A stretch of 64,000 nt of DNA from Lonicera japonica (Eukaryota > Streptophyta > Magnoliopsida > Dipsacales > Caprifoliaceae): the NCBI GenBank assembly GCA_021464415.1, contig CM038468.1, forward strand, positions 34,274,969 to 34,338,968. Reading direction: 5' to 3'. Below are positions 33,345-46,400 of the stretch, in pieces; position 1 is the first letter of the stretch, and every line of letters starts with the position of its first letter. The translations under genes were made by a program, and so were the position numbers. A model generated the notes under the pieces. The model was not told where the DNA came from and did no database searches. It was given only the letters and a program-made list of their open reading frames with translations.

Positions 33345-33600
33345 TGTTGACCTAAGGTCTTAATCTTATTTTGATTATAACAATAAATCAATCATGTGTA
33401 ATTTGGGAGCATATTTTTCATTTACATTTATATGCTATTTATGCTTATTATTGTTAACACACATTAATTTATTGTCATCATAAAAAAGGGGGAGATTGTT
33501 GACCTAAGGTCATAATCTTATTTTGATAATAACAATAAATTAATCTTGTGTAATTTAACATGTTTCTTGAAATAAGTATACAATTCATTTACTTGAAAAA
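33345..33600 (+). mobile_element. SIRE/Maximus-like Copia 3' end with LTR start
   Basis: A tract TAAAAAAGGGGGAGAT (33481-33496) directly precedes TGTTGACCTAAGGTC (33497), the classic PPT and LTR start of this Copia lineage. A near copy of the LTR start lies 152 bp upstream at 33345. The LTR end cannot be placed without a second copy. It probably extends well beyond 33600. Confidence 0.55.
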
Positions 33601-36600
33601 TTTAAGAAAAATATGACAATGATCAATCTTTCACTATTCGATCATTGGACAAGACAAGGAAGATCAAATCTCTCAATGCAAATCATGAAGTACAAAGGAT
33701 CAAAAGGCTATATGAAAAGCTTCAAGGAAAAAGCTTCAAATGAATATCAATTCGAAGAAACAAATCAAAGCATTCGAAGACTTGTTAATTCAGTAATTGA
33801 GTGAGTGCTTAAGATTTATGTAAAGTTATTTATTAATAAAATCCCTATAGCTCAAATGTATTCATGCATATTTTAAAGATTGATTCAAACAAGCTTGAAA
33901 TTGAATTTATTTGAAAAACATCATTTTACAAAGACCGAGTTTCAAAATAAATTCATATTAATTTTAAATGATCATATTTTAAGCTCTAATAAAAATAGGT
34001 ATCTTAGAAAAACATATCTTTGAGGTTCAAAAATCATTAGAATTTTATTTGGAACTAAATTGTTAAATTGCAAAAATATTTTTATTTTACATTTAAAATT
34101 CGCTCAATTTTCGCCAAGTTTTGATCTAATGGTAAGATGGTGGCCTTCCCAAACTCCGATCATTTTAAAATTTTTACAGTAGTTAGACAACTTCTCTTGG
34201 CACTTTTGACTAAAATTTGAGCATGATCCAATGGTCTAATTGGGAGAAATTATCAAAACAAATTTGAATTGTTTTGTCAAAACTAGTTGTTGAAAAGTTT
34301 GAAAATGTATACCTTTGACCCAAAACCTCTCTTAATCATCCCCAACGGACATATGATTTTTCAAGCTATATATATGAGGTCCTAGACATGTTTTAACACA
34401 CTTGAATCATTCTATAAACTCATTTTACATATATACAAAGTTATTCAAGTATTCAATTCACTTCATTGATCATATTCTTTATTTTTGAGCTATATATTTT
34501 GATCAATCTTGATAACTCTAGTGTGAGCTTTATTTGTAATTTTCAAATACACTTTAGAGTTATTGTATTAGTGTGTATCACCATAAATAATTCATTCTTA
34601 ATTTCAAAAGAGAGCATATCTTGTGAGAAGTGTAGTGTGTATAGTTACATTGTGAGTGTTGTGTGCATAGCAACATTTGTATTGAGGTTTGATCTTCACC
34701 TGAAGAATATTGAATAGTGAAAATTCTCGGAGAACTAACCGAGCGCGGACTATGGTTTAGTAAACCAAAACCATGTGGACAAAAAGCCTTTTATACAAGA
34801 TCCTTGTAGAGACAAAGTTGATATGACACCTTAATCTATCAAGATTGGATCTATCAAGCTTTTTGCTAGATTAATCAAGGAATTTTTCCCATCACTTGGA
34901 TCCATCTAGCTCAAGCCAAAATTAATCTAGATGGCTTGCTTTGTCTTTTATGACACCTCCCCTATATTGATAGCTAGCTTGGAGACTAAATAGTGGCTCA
35001 AATCACTATCTCCTAGAATATTGTATTTTATACAAGAGTGGCTATTTTCCAATGGACAAAGGGGATAGTTTCTCTTGGATCTTTAGTAGAGAAAGGAGAA
35101 GGAGACAGCACACTCTTGAAATATATAGTCCCCATTATTGTATTGAAAAGAGGGAGTTAGACTCTTGGATTATTAATAGTTTTATTTTATTGTCTTGAAT
35201 ATCACTCTCTCTCTCTAGAATTTGTAATTTATTATCTTCATTGGAGAGAAATGGAATACACTTTTATAATTCTTGTCTCTACATTTATTATGGAGTAAAT
35301 TTCTTTGCTAAGGCTAAAGGATGAAGTTTGTAATGCATTAATTATGTAAGTTCATTTCTCATTTCATTGTCAGTATTGTTAAATACTTGTTGAATCCTTC
35401 ATCTTCTCCATTTAATCAATCATCCATAAGCTAGTAAGATAATCTTCATAAGATGATTTGACTTTGTATGCCTTGTATACATAGTGCTCAAGCATTAATG
35501 AAGAGATGATGCACTTGTGTATTTCTTACTAGCCTATGTTCATTCCTTCTATGGATGAGATACTTTTCATTGCCAAGCATGATTAGTCTTTGATATTCAT
35601 GGAAACACCATAAATTTGAGATTCCAATCCTTAAATACTTTAATGATATGTTGAGTGCTTTCTACACTTTATGTGATTTTGAGACTCAATATTTTTTTAG
35701 TTAAGGTGTTGCCAAAGAGGATCTCTTAAGTTTATGTCATAAACAACTCCACTAATCACCCTAATGATTCAATTTGTATTTATCAAATATGTCTATACCG
35801 GACGGTTTATCCACCACCTAGACCTCCCAATCTTAGGCAAAGGAAATGTTATGATTTATTGTGCTTAACTCTTTAAGTGTCTAATTTCATAATCAAGTCA
35901 ATTGCCTAGGGAAAACTAACAATGAGTTCTCAAATGCCTAGTTTAAATTTATGCCTTTTATTTTGGTGTATCTTAAATTTGTATCTTGGTTGAGCATTAT
36001 ATGGGAATGGGTTGCCTTGCTTCACACCCTTTGATTAAAAGATACAAAGGAGAGATACAATTGTGTTAAGTTTTTCTTACACTCTTTCTTTATATGGCAT
36101 TTATATAGGAATGGATTGCTTTTGCTTCGCACCTTTTTGCTTAGAAAAATGTAAGATACCTGACACTTAGGAATTGCATTGAGAACTTTGAATGAGATTG
36201 ATTCTACATAATGTTGCAAAGCAAATGAATTCTATAATGCCTTAGCCTTTTCTCATCATTTGATACATCACTTTAATTTTTAATTGTATAACTTTAAAAA
36301 TCAACAATTAAAATCAACCAATCCACTTCTTTAAACAAAGCCTTAGACTCGTAATCGCTTCATCGTCTTTCCGACTATCCTTGTGGTTCGACACTTGGAC
36401 TTACCAAGTATTATAACTTGACAACCTACTCTTGGGTTCATAAGCGCGGAAGTATTTCGGCCACGTTAGTACGCAATGACATCATCAAGTACATGACAAG
36501 ATATTAATTTTAAAACAACCGAACATAAAATAATAAACAAGTTCTATAATTAAAATATAATCTTCTTTGAATTTTCTTGAACAAGCTCTTGTAATTGGAC

Positions 36601-36828
36601 CCATGAGAACTTAAATTAGGCATGTGTACGATTCAATCCACGTGCTTGAGCATGTGCTAGCCTTGTCCACATCATAATTGGGAGAAAACCACTAATCAAA
36701 TCGCCAATAAAAACATGTATCATATATGCACAAAATTAACATATTTTTCATAACAAATGAATATGCAATAATTTTATATTGTCTCTTAATTTAAACTGTC
36801 AATAAAACTCCCTTCCCACAAAGTCACT
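33601..36828. other. Probable LTR remainder and decayed element DNA, no gene
   Basis: This stretch has no coding domain. Part may be the long Copia LTR begun at 33497. Around 36360-36480 the text (CCGACTATCCTTGTGGTTCG, then ACTTGGACTTACCAAG) has the style of the 3' end of another plant LTR, but I cannot prove this. Confidence 0.4.
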
Positions 36829-39800
36829 ACACATGTGACGCCCCGAATCCCGTTAAGAGGATTATACCTCCGGGACTTGGTTAATCACGGTGCCGTACAC
36901 TAATGGCGGGTGAAAAGTTACAAAAAATGAACATATATCATGTTTTGAAGACCTCATTTATAAATTTTTCGGCATGTGGAGTTCGTAGAATCAATAAACC
37001 AACCTGTAATAATTAAAACTATTTTCAACCATATAAAATTCACATTCAAACGAGTAACGAAAGAACACTCCACGTACATATAAAAACATTTATACAAGTT
37101 TGCTTTAAATACAACTTATACATCAAAACCAAAGTCCAGTTCTTAAACGAAAGTTGATATACAATACTAAAAAACCAAAAACAATTATAAAACATAATCT
37201 TCCTCATAAAGGACTAGAAAACGGTATGTGGATATCATAGGCTTCTAGAAATAAGAACCACGTGCCACCTGAGATGCTAACCCTGCAAGACTGATGAAAA
37301 AGGAAATGAGCCAAATCCGGGTTCAGTGGGAACTATATAAGTTTTATAGAAAAATACACATTGCAATCAAATATACGTGTGAATTGCAATAAAACATTAT
37401 TTATACTTTGAATAATGACCATAGTGCAAATGCAAATCACCCGTAATATGCCGAACCTAATCACTAGGATACCTATCCTATTACCTGAAGTTACTCGAAC
37501 CAACTACGCTAGTCCTACCTCTTAATCCTGACTATGAATTATATCAAACGATCTCATAGCTTAGCGATGTAATCTATCTAAAGGGTTTTACTTAATTAAT
37601 ATCATTCACTTCTTAAGGTTCGTAATGCTAAGGTACTCATTATTTTCCATTTTGATTATAATTCGTTATGAAATCCATCAATTCGCACATGACTACAAAG
37701 CTTCCCACTTAGTATTTTAATATGAATATTTGCACATTATGAGAATCGGTCATGCACCCACAACCTAGTGGATATCTTGATGCACATGTTTTATACTTCC
37801 ACATTAATCGTTAATGCTTTATGTATGTTATAAATCTGACATTTGTAGTCAATTTTCACATGTATATTTCATATAATAATCCCACGTAATCACATAAGTA
37901 ACGATAATAACAACAAGAGATATGATACAATCAACCATAAAAGTAATAAGCATATAAAGATCAATCTGTCATATCTCTTGTATAAAGAATCAAGCTTACA
38001 CTCCGCGGTCACTAGGCTTAAAGCATCGGTTCCCGAAGGACCCCAAGTTCTAAACTAATCATGTCTCCTTTAAGTGAGCGAACTGTCCCTGGACTTGGTC
38101 TTAACATGTAATTCATTTGGAGTTAAATATATACAAGAGATTTTCCCAGTGACTACGCTCTAAATAGTTAACAAGAAGAACACCCGTACAAGCAAGTTCT
38201 TCCAAGGACGGAACTACCTTAGGATCTTTCATTTAAGTGTAGGGCTATTACTTCCAGGAACACATAGTCCCGTTGATAAAGCAACATGAATTGATCCGCA
38301 AGTCAGGGAAGCTGTTAAATGCCAGACTATGAATATTCATCCACTAGAAGGCAATATGTATCAATATGATAACATAAACAGGTGGCTACAACCACACATA
38401 GGTTTACAACCCTGAATCAGTTGGGGCTCTAAACCACAGCTAGTACCAATACTCAATCATATTAGCTACAACCGCACTCAATGGGCTACAACCCAATCAT
38501 ATGATAGGGTACAAACCTCCTCGGTAAGGCTACAACCTTACAATCAATGTCCACATAGATAATTGGCCAAAAACATCAATCAACAACACATGTATACAAC
38601 ATAGATGTCACAACGTCATTATCAATACATATAAAGCCCAAACAACCAATCACACATATGTAATCAACGCATATAGCTCATACACTAGGTCAACAAAGTA
38701 AATCATAACTATAATCTCATCAATCGAGGTACCCATTCTATGACAACTTTCAACTTTCCCTCTATTTTTGTGCCTTTAGTGGGCCTAGTATTTTTGGCAA
38801 TTGCAATGGCTTCTTTATCTCTTCATGTTCAAAAAAATAAGATTGTTTAGATCTGGTAGGACAAAATCTCATCCATTTTTTTTTCAAAACTTAGACTCGT
38901 ATCATAATACGCTATTATTCTTATTCAATGGCCAATTATGCACTATTGGTGTTATACAGCTTAAAGCATGTGTTGTGCATAACATTAAGGCCCACAAGTA
39001 TTTTTCATGCATAAATTTTATCCTACAAGTCAAAGTGTATTTTTCCCTTATATTCGGTGTAATCACGATATACTAATCTCCTTCAATTACTATTACGGCA
39101 ACCCACTTCCCAACAATTTGGATTATAACACGTCTAGGGTGTATCTCCAACATATTAAGTACAATTTATCATCTCAAGTATGTATATACACTAGTGAATC
39201 TAAAATTAGTTAAGACTAGTTTACGTATTTGGAAATTTTTAGCAAAAACTCCATATATAGCCATGCGTATGTATCTACTTAAATCATGTATATTAAGTGG
39301 TTCTAAAGCATAATCCATCAATAATTAAGTGTAAATATTAAAATCCCCAATTCCTAGGTCATACACTCATTATATATTGAGTTTAGTATGAATCTTCAAT
39401 TATATAAGCTAACCCATGAAATTAATTGTTCAATCATGTAAATAAAGTGATAGTAAACTAGTATCAACCACCAAATGAAGATTAGACTAGCCTAACCCAC
39501 ATGTATACAAGCCAACCTTAGGTTTTCATGAAAATCCCCCACTTTGATATAAATCTATAAGGCAACAAGCAAAAGTTGAAATCAAAGTTCTAGTATTAGT
39601 GTTTCCACCTCAATGAAGCTCTATCAACTCAATTTAAGCCTTGTTGAAGGTGAATCAAGGAATTACTCTTTGAACCCTAGATGTCTTAAAGATTGATTGG
39701 AGCTCTAATGGTGGATTTCAAGGAAGGACAATGGTGGAGGAAGGTCTATGGTTGGTTAATTTCAAGTGGGGATGGTGATTATCTCTAAAATCTCTCAAAA

Positions 39801-40509
39801 TGGCCCCATCTCTCTCTATCTCTATCGACGCTCTAGTGTGGATATGTGAAAATGAAGAGAAAAGAGGAAGAAAGGAAATAAATATCTGATGCCCAGGGAC
39901 AATCCCCACAACCTTATTTGGGCATCTTCAATAGTAGGCTGTTCTGGAAAATAACATGCTAACTTTAGCTACTGCGTTGACCTTAAAGATGTAAGAATTT
40001 GGACTCAAACCAAAAGAAAGTTGTAGATAATCCAATTACCTTTCCAATGGCACAAACGTGGTCCATTTGGACATCGAATGAAGAAGGTATGACCAAAATA
40101 CTGCAGTTGTGTCGGAATTCTAAAGAACTAACAATGGGGCTAGATTTGCGATTGTTCTTCCAAACTTGATCCAAGGCTTTGGCAAAGTATTGGGACATAA
40201 AATAGAGAGATATAAGGAGGTGTAAATGACTACATGAAGGACCACAATACAATAGTTAAGGTTCTAAATCGAACAAATGGATTTCGAACTTCAAAATCTC
40301 CAATTCTTGTTGTTAGCACGCCAAACTTTGCTACGGCTACTTGAAGTGAATTTCGAACCTACACACGTGTGTAATATGATTAACATGACTTGCACGAAGT
40401 GTCTGAAAGCATTCAAAATCAAAGAAGACCACTCAAAGTTAGAATTTGACTTAAGCGCAATTAAAGAACGTGATTAACATCGAATTAACCAATTGGGTAT
40501 TACAACACA
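36829..40509 (-). mobile_element. Solo LTR, Tekay/Del-like, 3671 bp
   Basis: The LTR runs from TGTGACGCCCCG (36834) to GGGTATTACA (ends 40504). It is flanked on both sides by a perfect 5-bp duplication, ACACA (36829-36833 and 40505-40509). No internal coding domain is present, so two LTRs have probably recombined to leave one. Read on the minus strand it starts TGTAATACCC and ends GGGGCGTCACA, as is usual for large chromovirus LTRs of the Tekay/Del type. The open frames inside are short and are not genes. Confidence 0.85.
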
Positions 40510-42006
40510 TATCGGCAGAAAATATACACAATAAATTATATATAAATCTCAAAAACCATCATCACGAAAAATGCTTAAGAGATTAAATTAATTATACTAA
40601 TTGCAGTTAAATAATATTTCGAGAAAAATTGTTTTTCTACTATGTAAATGAGTATCACATGCAATAATGCCAAGTTTGTTTCGAGTTTTTGTTCGTTTCT
40701 AAAATTCAAAATAAAAATTTCACATAAAAATTTTGAATTTTAGTGTGAATTGTATTTACAATTTTAGAATTTCAAGAATGAAGCAAAATTTGAACCGAAG
40801 GAGCACCATAAACTATTCTTTCTAACTTTAACAAAATTTTATATTTTGCTATAGTTTTTGTCCTTTATTCCTTTACTTTTTATCTTTGAACCATAAATGT
40901 AGGCAACCGTATCATTCAATCTATTATTCAAGGCAATTTTTTATAAGGTATAGTTATTACCTTATCAAATAATTTAGCACTTAAAATGATTAGCAAGTAT
41001 CAGCAAACAGCTGAAAAGTTCATTGGAAAGTGTCCCTAAGTATTATTTCTCATCAAAAAGTTTGAATGCACATTTTTCCTTGACATTTGGCTACTAGTTT
41101 TAGATATAATCAAGAGATTTTATAATTGTAATTGAAATTAATAAATTCACCAGAGATTCTAACTGCAAATATTTAAAATTGTAATATTAAAAATCGCAAT
41201 TCAATGTACACAGACACACCCTTGGTATTGATTATATTATTTCCTTGGGTGTAGTTCTCTACTAACGTGCGAAAGAGAAATCTTTCATTCAATAATATGA
41301 GTCTAATTTTGTAGTATCACGGGTTCCATTAAATTAGAAAATGACGTTGTGAAGTAAAAAAATAAATATAATTGATGTAGCGGAAAGTTATGAAATTGAC
41401 AAATCTTGGTTAACAAGCAATAAACACTCAATATAAATAAAAACACATTATTTTATTCAATAGTAGTCTACCTTAATGATTACAAAGAAACCCTCTTATA
41501 TGTAACATAATTGCAAGCAAGGAAATAAATTCAAAATAACTCCCAAAAATAAAAAATCAGAAAGATTGTGGGATAATCATGCCAGATTTGACCGAAGTCA
41601 AATATGACATTCATAACTGAGCTTATTAGCAAATTCAAACATGTTGCAAACAATAAATTTGCGGATTAATATGCCTAAATGAAGGAATTTGGCCAAAAAA
41701 TAGTGTCCATCGGCAGTGACATGAATTATTTAGGCTATTTTAGGTTAAAACATTGTGGTCCACGTGATTCTGGCATCGTCACTTTATTGGTCTTGGCGTG
41801 CTTGCAATAGTCTATTGTGGCCCACAAATAGGCTTCAGCTACCTGTTTTAAAATATATATATATATAATAATAATAATTTGATGAAGTGACAAATATTTC
41901 GGGATATTGAAAAATAAAGCTTGTTTGAAAAAGTTTTATGTAAAGGAATCAGGGAATAATATTTTTGTAAATTAAGGGACTATATTTGACCAAACTCCAA
42001 AATGAG
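40510..42006. other. AT-rich DNA without recognisable feature
   Basis: I see no gene or terminal repeats. A (TA)n and (AAT)n run lies at 41855-41877. Confidence 0.45.
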
Positions 42007-42770
42007 TGCAAAGTTAACTTTGCAGTATATTTTTAAATTGTATTTTCTTTTATGTAATCGTACAAAATTAAATTTGCACTATATGTTTTTTGGCATATTA
42101 TTATAAATAAGTGTTTTATTGAGGGTGCTTTATTATAATTTTAACAAATTACATATTCAAAACCTATTTATTAATAGTTAATATTTTTTTTCGAAATTAT
42201 GCAAAGTTAAGTTTGCACTATTTATTTTGTAAAATATTATTATGTATTTGTAATTATTTGACGTTGTTTTAAAGTTTTATGAATGAAACATAAGAATATA
42301 CTTATTAAAAAAATAATGGAAAAATTGATAAAAGGTCTCGCGTGACAATATTTTTTACAAAAAATCCAACGAATAATCTTTTTAAGAAATAAGGGCCTAG
42401 ATATCTTTATCATTCTAAAATAAGGGCTTGTTTATCAATTGTGTTTTAAAATAAAGGTTTTGACTAAGTGAAAACTTAATTTTGCAATAAAAAAAAATTA
42501 ATGCAAATCTGTTTTGCATGATATGTTTATATTTTTTAACAAGTATATTCTTATCTTTTATTCAAAAAACTTTAAAACAAAGTCAAATAAATACAAATAC
42601 AAAATAACGTTTTAGAAATTAAGAAGTGCAAACTTAACTTTGCATAATTCCAAAAAATTACTATATTCATTTTATTAATAAATAGGTTTTGAAGATGCAA
42701 TTCGTTAAAATTATTCTAAAGTATTGTCAATTAAACACTTATGTATAATAATATTAAAAAAAAGGGCTCA
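42007..42770. repeat. Large inverted repeat, MITE-like
   Basis: The left arm (42085-42318) and right arm (42528-42765) are inverted copies sharing AAGTGTTT, AAAACCTATTTATTAATA, TTATGCAAAGTTAAGTTTGC and AAGAATATACTT. The spacer is about 210 bp. A perfect 18-bp palindrome, TGCAAAGTTAACTTTGCA (42007-42024), precedes it. A related single arm lies at 32985-33175. No transposase is present and the element ends are not clear. Confidence 0.7.
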
Positions 42771-42928
42771 TTAGAGAAAGATTTTCACACTAAAGCCAAA
42801 TAATAATATTTTTAAATAAAGGGCCTATTTTTTATTTTATTGATAATATGACATTGTCTTTTTTTTTTCATTGTAAAATAACATCATAACCCTTAAAATA
42901 AACTCAAAAATACCAATACGCATTAAAA

Positions 42929-43160
42929 TATGGACTGCAATATGAACTTTGCAGTCTATATTTCACTGCAATATGAACTTTGCAGTCCATATTTTACTGT
43001 AATATGAACTTTGCAGTCTATATTTTTGGTGCAAAGTTCATCTTGCAGTCCATATTTTTAGTGCAAGGATCATATTGTAGTCCATATTTCACTGCAATAT
43101 CAACTTTGCAGTCCATATTTCACTGCAATATCAACTTTGCAGTTCATATTTTTGTGCAAA
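42929..43160. repeat. Tandem array, about 35-bp unit
   Basis: CACTGCAATATGAACTTTGC followed by AGTCCATATTTT is repeated six to seven times with changes (TATCAAC, GTGCAAAGTTC). The core AACTTTGCA is the half of the palindrome at 42007. It lies 320 bp beyond the 3' end of the NLR gene. Confidence 0.85.
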
Positions 43161-43477
43161 TTTCATAAAGAGGGTAATTTAGGTAATATATAACATGTTT
43201 TTATTAATTAAATAATATTTAAATTTATTCAAATACCTTCATTTAAAATATAAAATAAAATAGGATTCTTACACTAATTACCAATTAAAAATAGGCCCTT
43301 CATTCAAAAAAAATATTATTCATTAGATTTTTGGTAAAAATCAATGTGTAATAAGACATTCTACCTAATTTTTAGAATTATTATAGACCTTTTAGCTTAA
43401 ACTTTCTACCTTATTTCCAAAATATATTTACTAGATAATTAGGAAATGTAGTACCTGGTTCTTGCCTCTCCAATTCA

Positions 43478-46400
43478 TCAATCTCGCTCCAACAAGATTT
43501 GGACGGAAGGCACGTGCCGGATTATGTAAGAGTCATCTCCTCGAACTTTATCTCCAAATGCCTTGGGCATACATTCAATCCTCAATGTTTGGAGTTTAGT
43601 GAGAAATTCCAGTCCTTCAGGAAGCCACTTCATTTTTTTGCAGTCCAAAATATTTAAAAAAGAAAGAACGGGTAAAGCTCCTTCATCCACTCGCCAATTC
43701 TCTAATTTCCTCAAGCACCCCAAATATAGACTTTTAAGTTGAGGAAAACCCCTAGCAGAACAAACCATTTCGTTTCCAACATATGCTTCAACCACTAATC
43801 TAAGAGATTTCAACTTCGGGAGCTTCTCTAGTGTTGTCATTGGGTCTTCCGTAAGTCCAGAGCTGTGTAAGGATATTTCGGTGAGGCTCATGGAGAAATG
43901 GTACTGACGATATTCTGGTATTTCGGTGAGGCTCATGGAGAAATGGTACTGACGATATTCTGGTAAGTTACCTATTTTCCCCTCTAGCTCCAGCCTCTCA
44001 AGACTATGGATCGTAAACACTTTTCTTGAGACAAGAAAGGGCTCTTCTTCCTCAAAATCAAGTATAATACGAAGGTATGTACATTGTAATTGGTGTGAAG
44101 TAACATTTAGATAGTTGACGATTCTTTCCATGTCCTCCTTACACCCCACCCTAACTGTTGCGTTCAAATTTCGTAATTTGGGCAACGTAAAGAGATCTCT
44201 CAGGACATTGTACTTACTTGTATCAAAATTCTTCAATATCTCTAGACGGCTCAATCCTTCTAATGTTAATTTTTCATTTATGTCATCAGGAAGATATAGA
44301 TGTCTTAGGCTTTCCAACTTCCACAATACATTCGGTATAGAAATATCTCCACCACGTATATCAAGGATTTGCAAGAATTGCAAGTTGCCTATTGATGATG
44401 GCAACTTCACATCCCAGCAGTTTCTGAAACTCAAGTACTTCAAGTGGATTAGTTTCCCGATTCCCTCTGGTATACTCTCCCCATCAAAGTCAAACCCCTC
44501 AAAATCTAAAACTCTAAGCAATTTGAATTCCTTGAGATGGGGTATATCTATTCGCAATCCGAAATAAATTGCAAGTTTACGTGTTTTAGTGATACCCGTT
44601 GATGAAGAAGATGAATCATGTACATTTCCATGTGATTGAGAATCTTCCCCCTTTCTCTTTGAGAGGCATAGTTCTCGCATGAGGTCATGAAGACGACAAG
44701 TTCCCCCTCGTTCCGATATTTTCCTCCACCATTCTTCATTTGATAATTTAACTTGGACCATGCTCCTTTGTGCTAGTTCCCCCAAATAGCGTTCAGCTAC
44801 ATCCATCATTGTTTCTCCTTCTCCTTTCTCTTTAGGATCTACCATTCCTTCAGCAATCCATAAAAGACATAGTTTTTCGATCCTCACATTATAATCTTCT
44901 CGAAAATTCCCCATATAAAGAAAGCAAGACTTTAATTGATATGGCAAGTCGTCATAACTTAAAGTAAGCACTTGTTTAATTCTTTGGTCTGGCGTATCTA
45001 TGCCTTCCCCCATCAAATACCGACCAAGACTATCATGCACACTCTTCCACTCTTTTAAGTCACGTCTATTGGCCAATAGTCCCCCGAGCACAATGATAGC
45101 AAGTGGTACACCCCCGCATGATCGTAGCATTTCCCTTCCTTTTTTCTCCATCTGAGTTTCAACTCTAGGCTCTGGATAACAAGAATAAATGACAACTTAA
45201 GAATAAAATTGATGCATATTGTTTGTTTGTTAGGCAACTAATGAGAATTCGAGGTGATCGTAACCAATTACTTACGAAAAATGTTTTAGGGAATGTTTGT
45301 TTTTTTAACCTCTGGATGTTGAAAGCTGAATTACTTTGCATTCTTAATAGTGAACAAAACTTTGATAGAAGAAATATGTTTGACTTTATTTGGGTCTGAA
45401 GGTTGAATAGATCACATTTTATGATTTAAACCTTATCATTACGGTATACATCAATAATTGACGAATAGAAAGAACACGGGCAACATTAGGAAAAAAATAA
45501 TCATTAAAGTAAAAATTAAGCATTCAACGCATGGCTTGCTTCTTAATGTTGAATGGTAAATTTTAATTCAATTAAGCATTAAGAGGTGAGAAAACAAACA
45601 CCAGTTTTACCATTTAATGCTGAATAGACTTCCATTGAGTATTAGACCGTCTCCAATGGTATAGACTAAAGTGTAAGTTAATAGTGTAAATTTAGCCTAT
45701 CAATAAAGGGAGAGCCATAGCGCGTAAAATGTAAAAACCACCCGCATGACATTTCTTATGTTGTGGCAATTTGAAGCAGCCATGTGTCGTTTCAGTGGTA
45801 ATTTCAGTGGAGATTTGAAGCAGCCACAGTAATTTTAGTGGATATTTGAAGCAGCCATCAGTGGATATTTGAAACAGCCATATGACATTTGTTACGTCGT
45901 GGCAATTTGAAGCAGCCATACGACATTTCTTATGTCGTGAGAGAGGGATTTTTTCACCCCATGACACATCATGTATCGTGGAAGTGCTCCATTCCTGCCC
46001 CGATATATGATACATCGTCTATTGTAAAATTTTGTTGACCTGCAAATTTAGCTTTCGTTTACACTACCAAATGGGGCAACTAGAAGTGGAAATTTCCACT
46101 TTTACCTCTTGCACTGCAAATGGTCTTTTAGGAGGTATAAACCAAAACTACCTTAAACTAATATTTTAACGGGATTATAAAAGTGTTACAAAAGGCGGTG
46201 CCCAAGCGGCACCTAGGCTCTAGACTGTGCTTAGGCACTTGATTAATCTCTGGATGAATTAGGCGGATTTAGGTGGCCGCTTAATCGTGTTTGGCAGGCT
46301 ACACAGATAAACGAGTTTCTTTTCTTTTTCTCTCTTTATTTTAAGAGCAACCATTTTTTTTTTTGTTAAAAAAAACCATTGTGATTTAAGAGAACGGAAG

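Noticed and set aside
33613..33804. 63-codon plus-strand frame
   Set aside because: No family features, located in probable LTR DNA, and biased in composition.
39718..40252. Minus-strand open frames of 63-89 codons
   Set aside because: They lie inside the solo LTR and show no conserved domain. Any transcript would be LTR leader.
42929..43160. CRISPR-like array
   Set aside because: The units are contiguous and diverged with no unique spacers, and the context is a plant genome. It is a tandem repeat.
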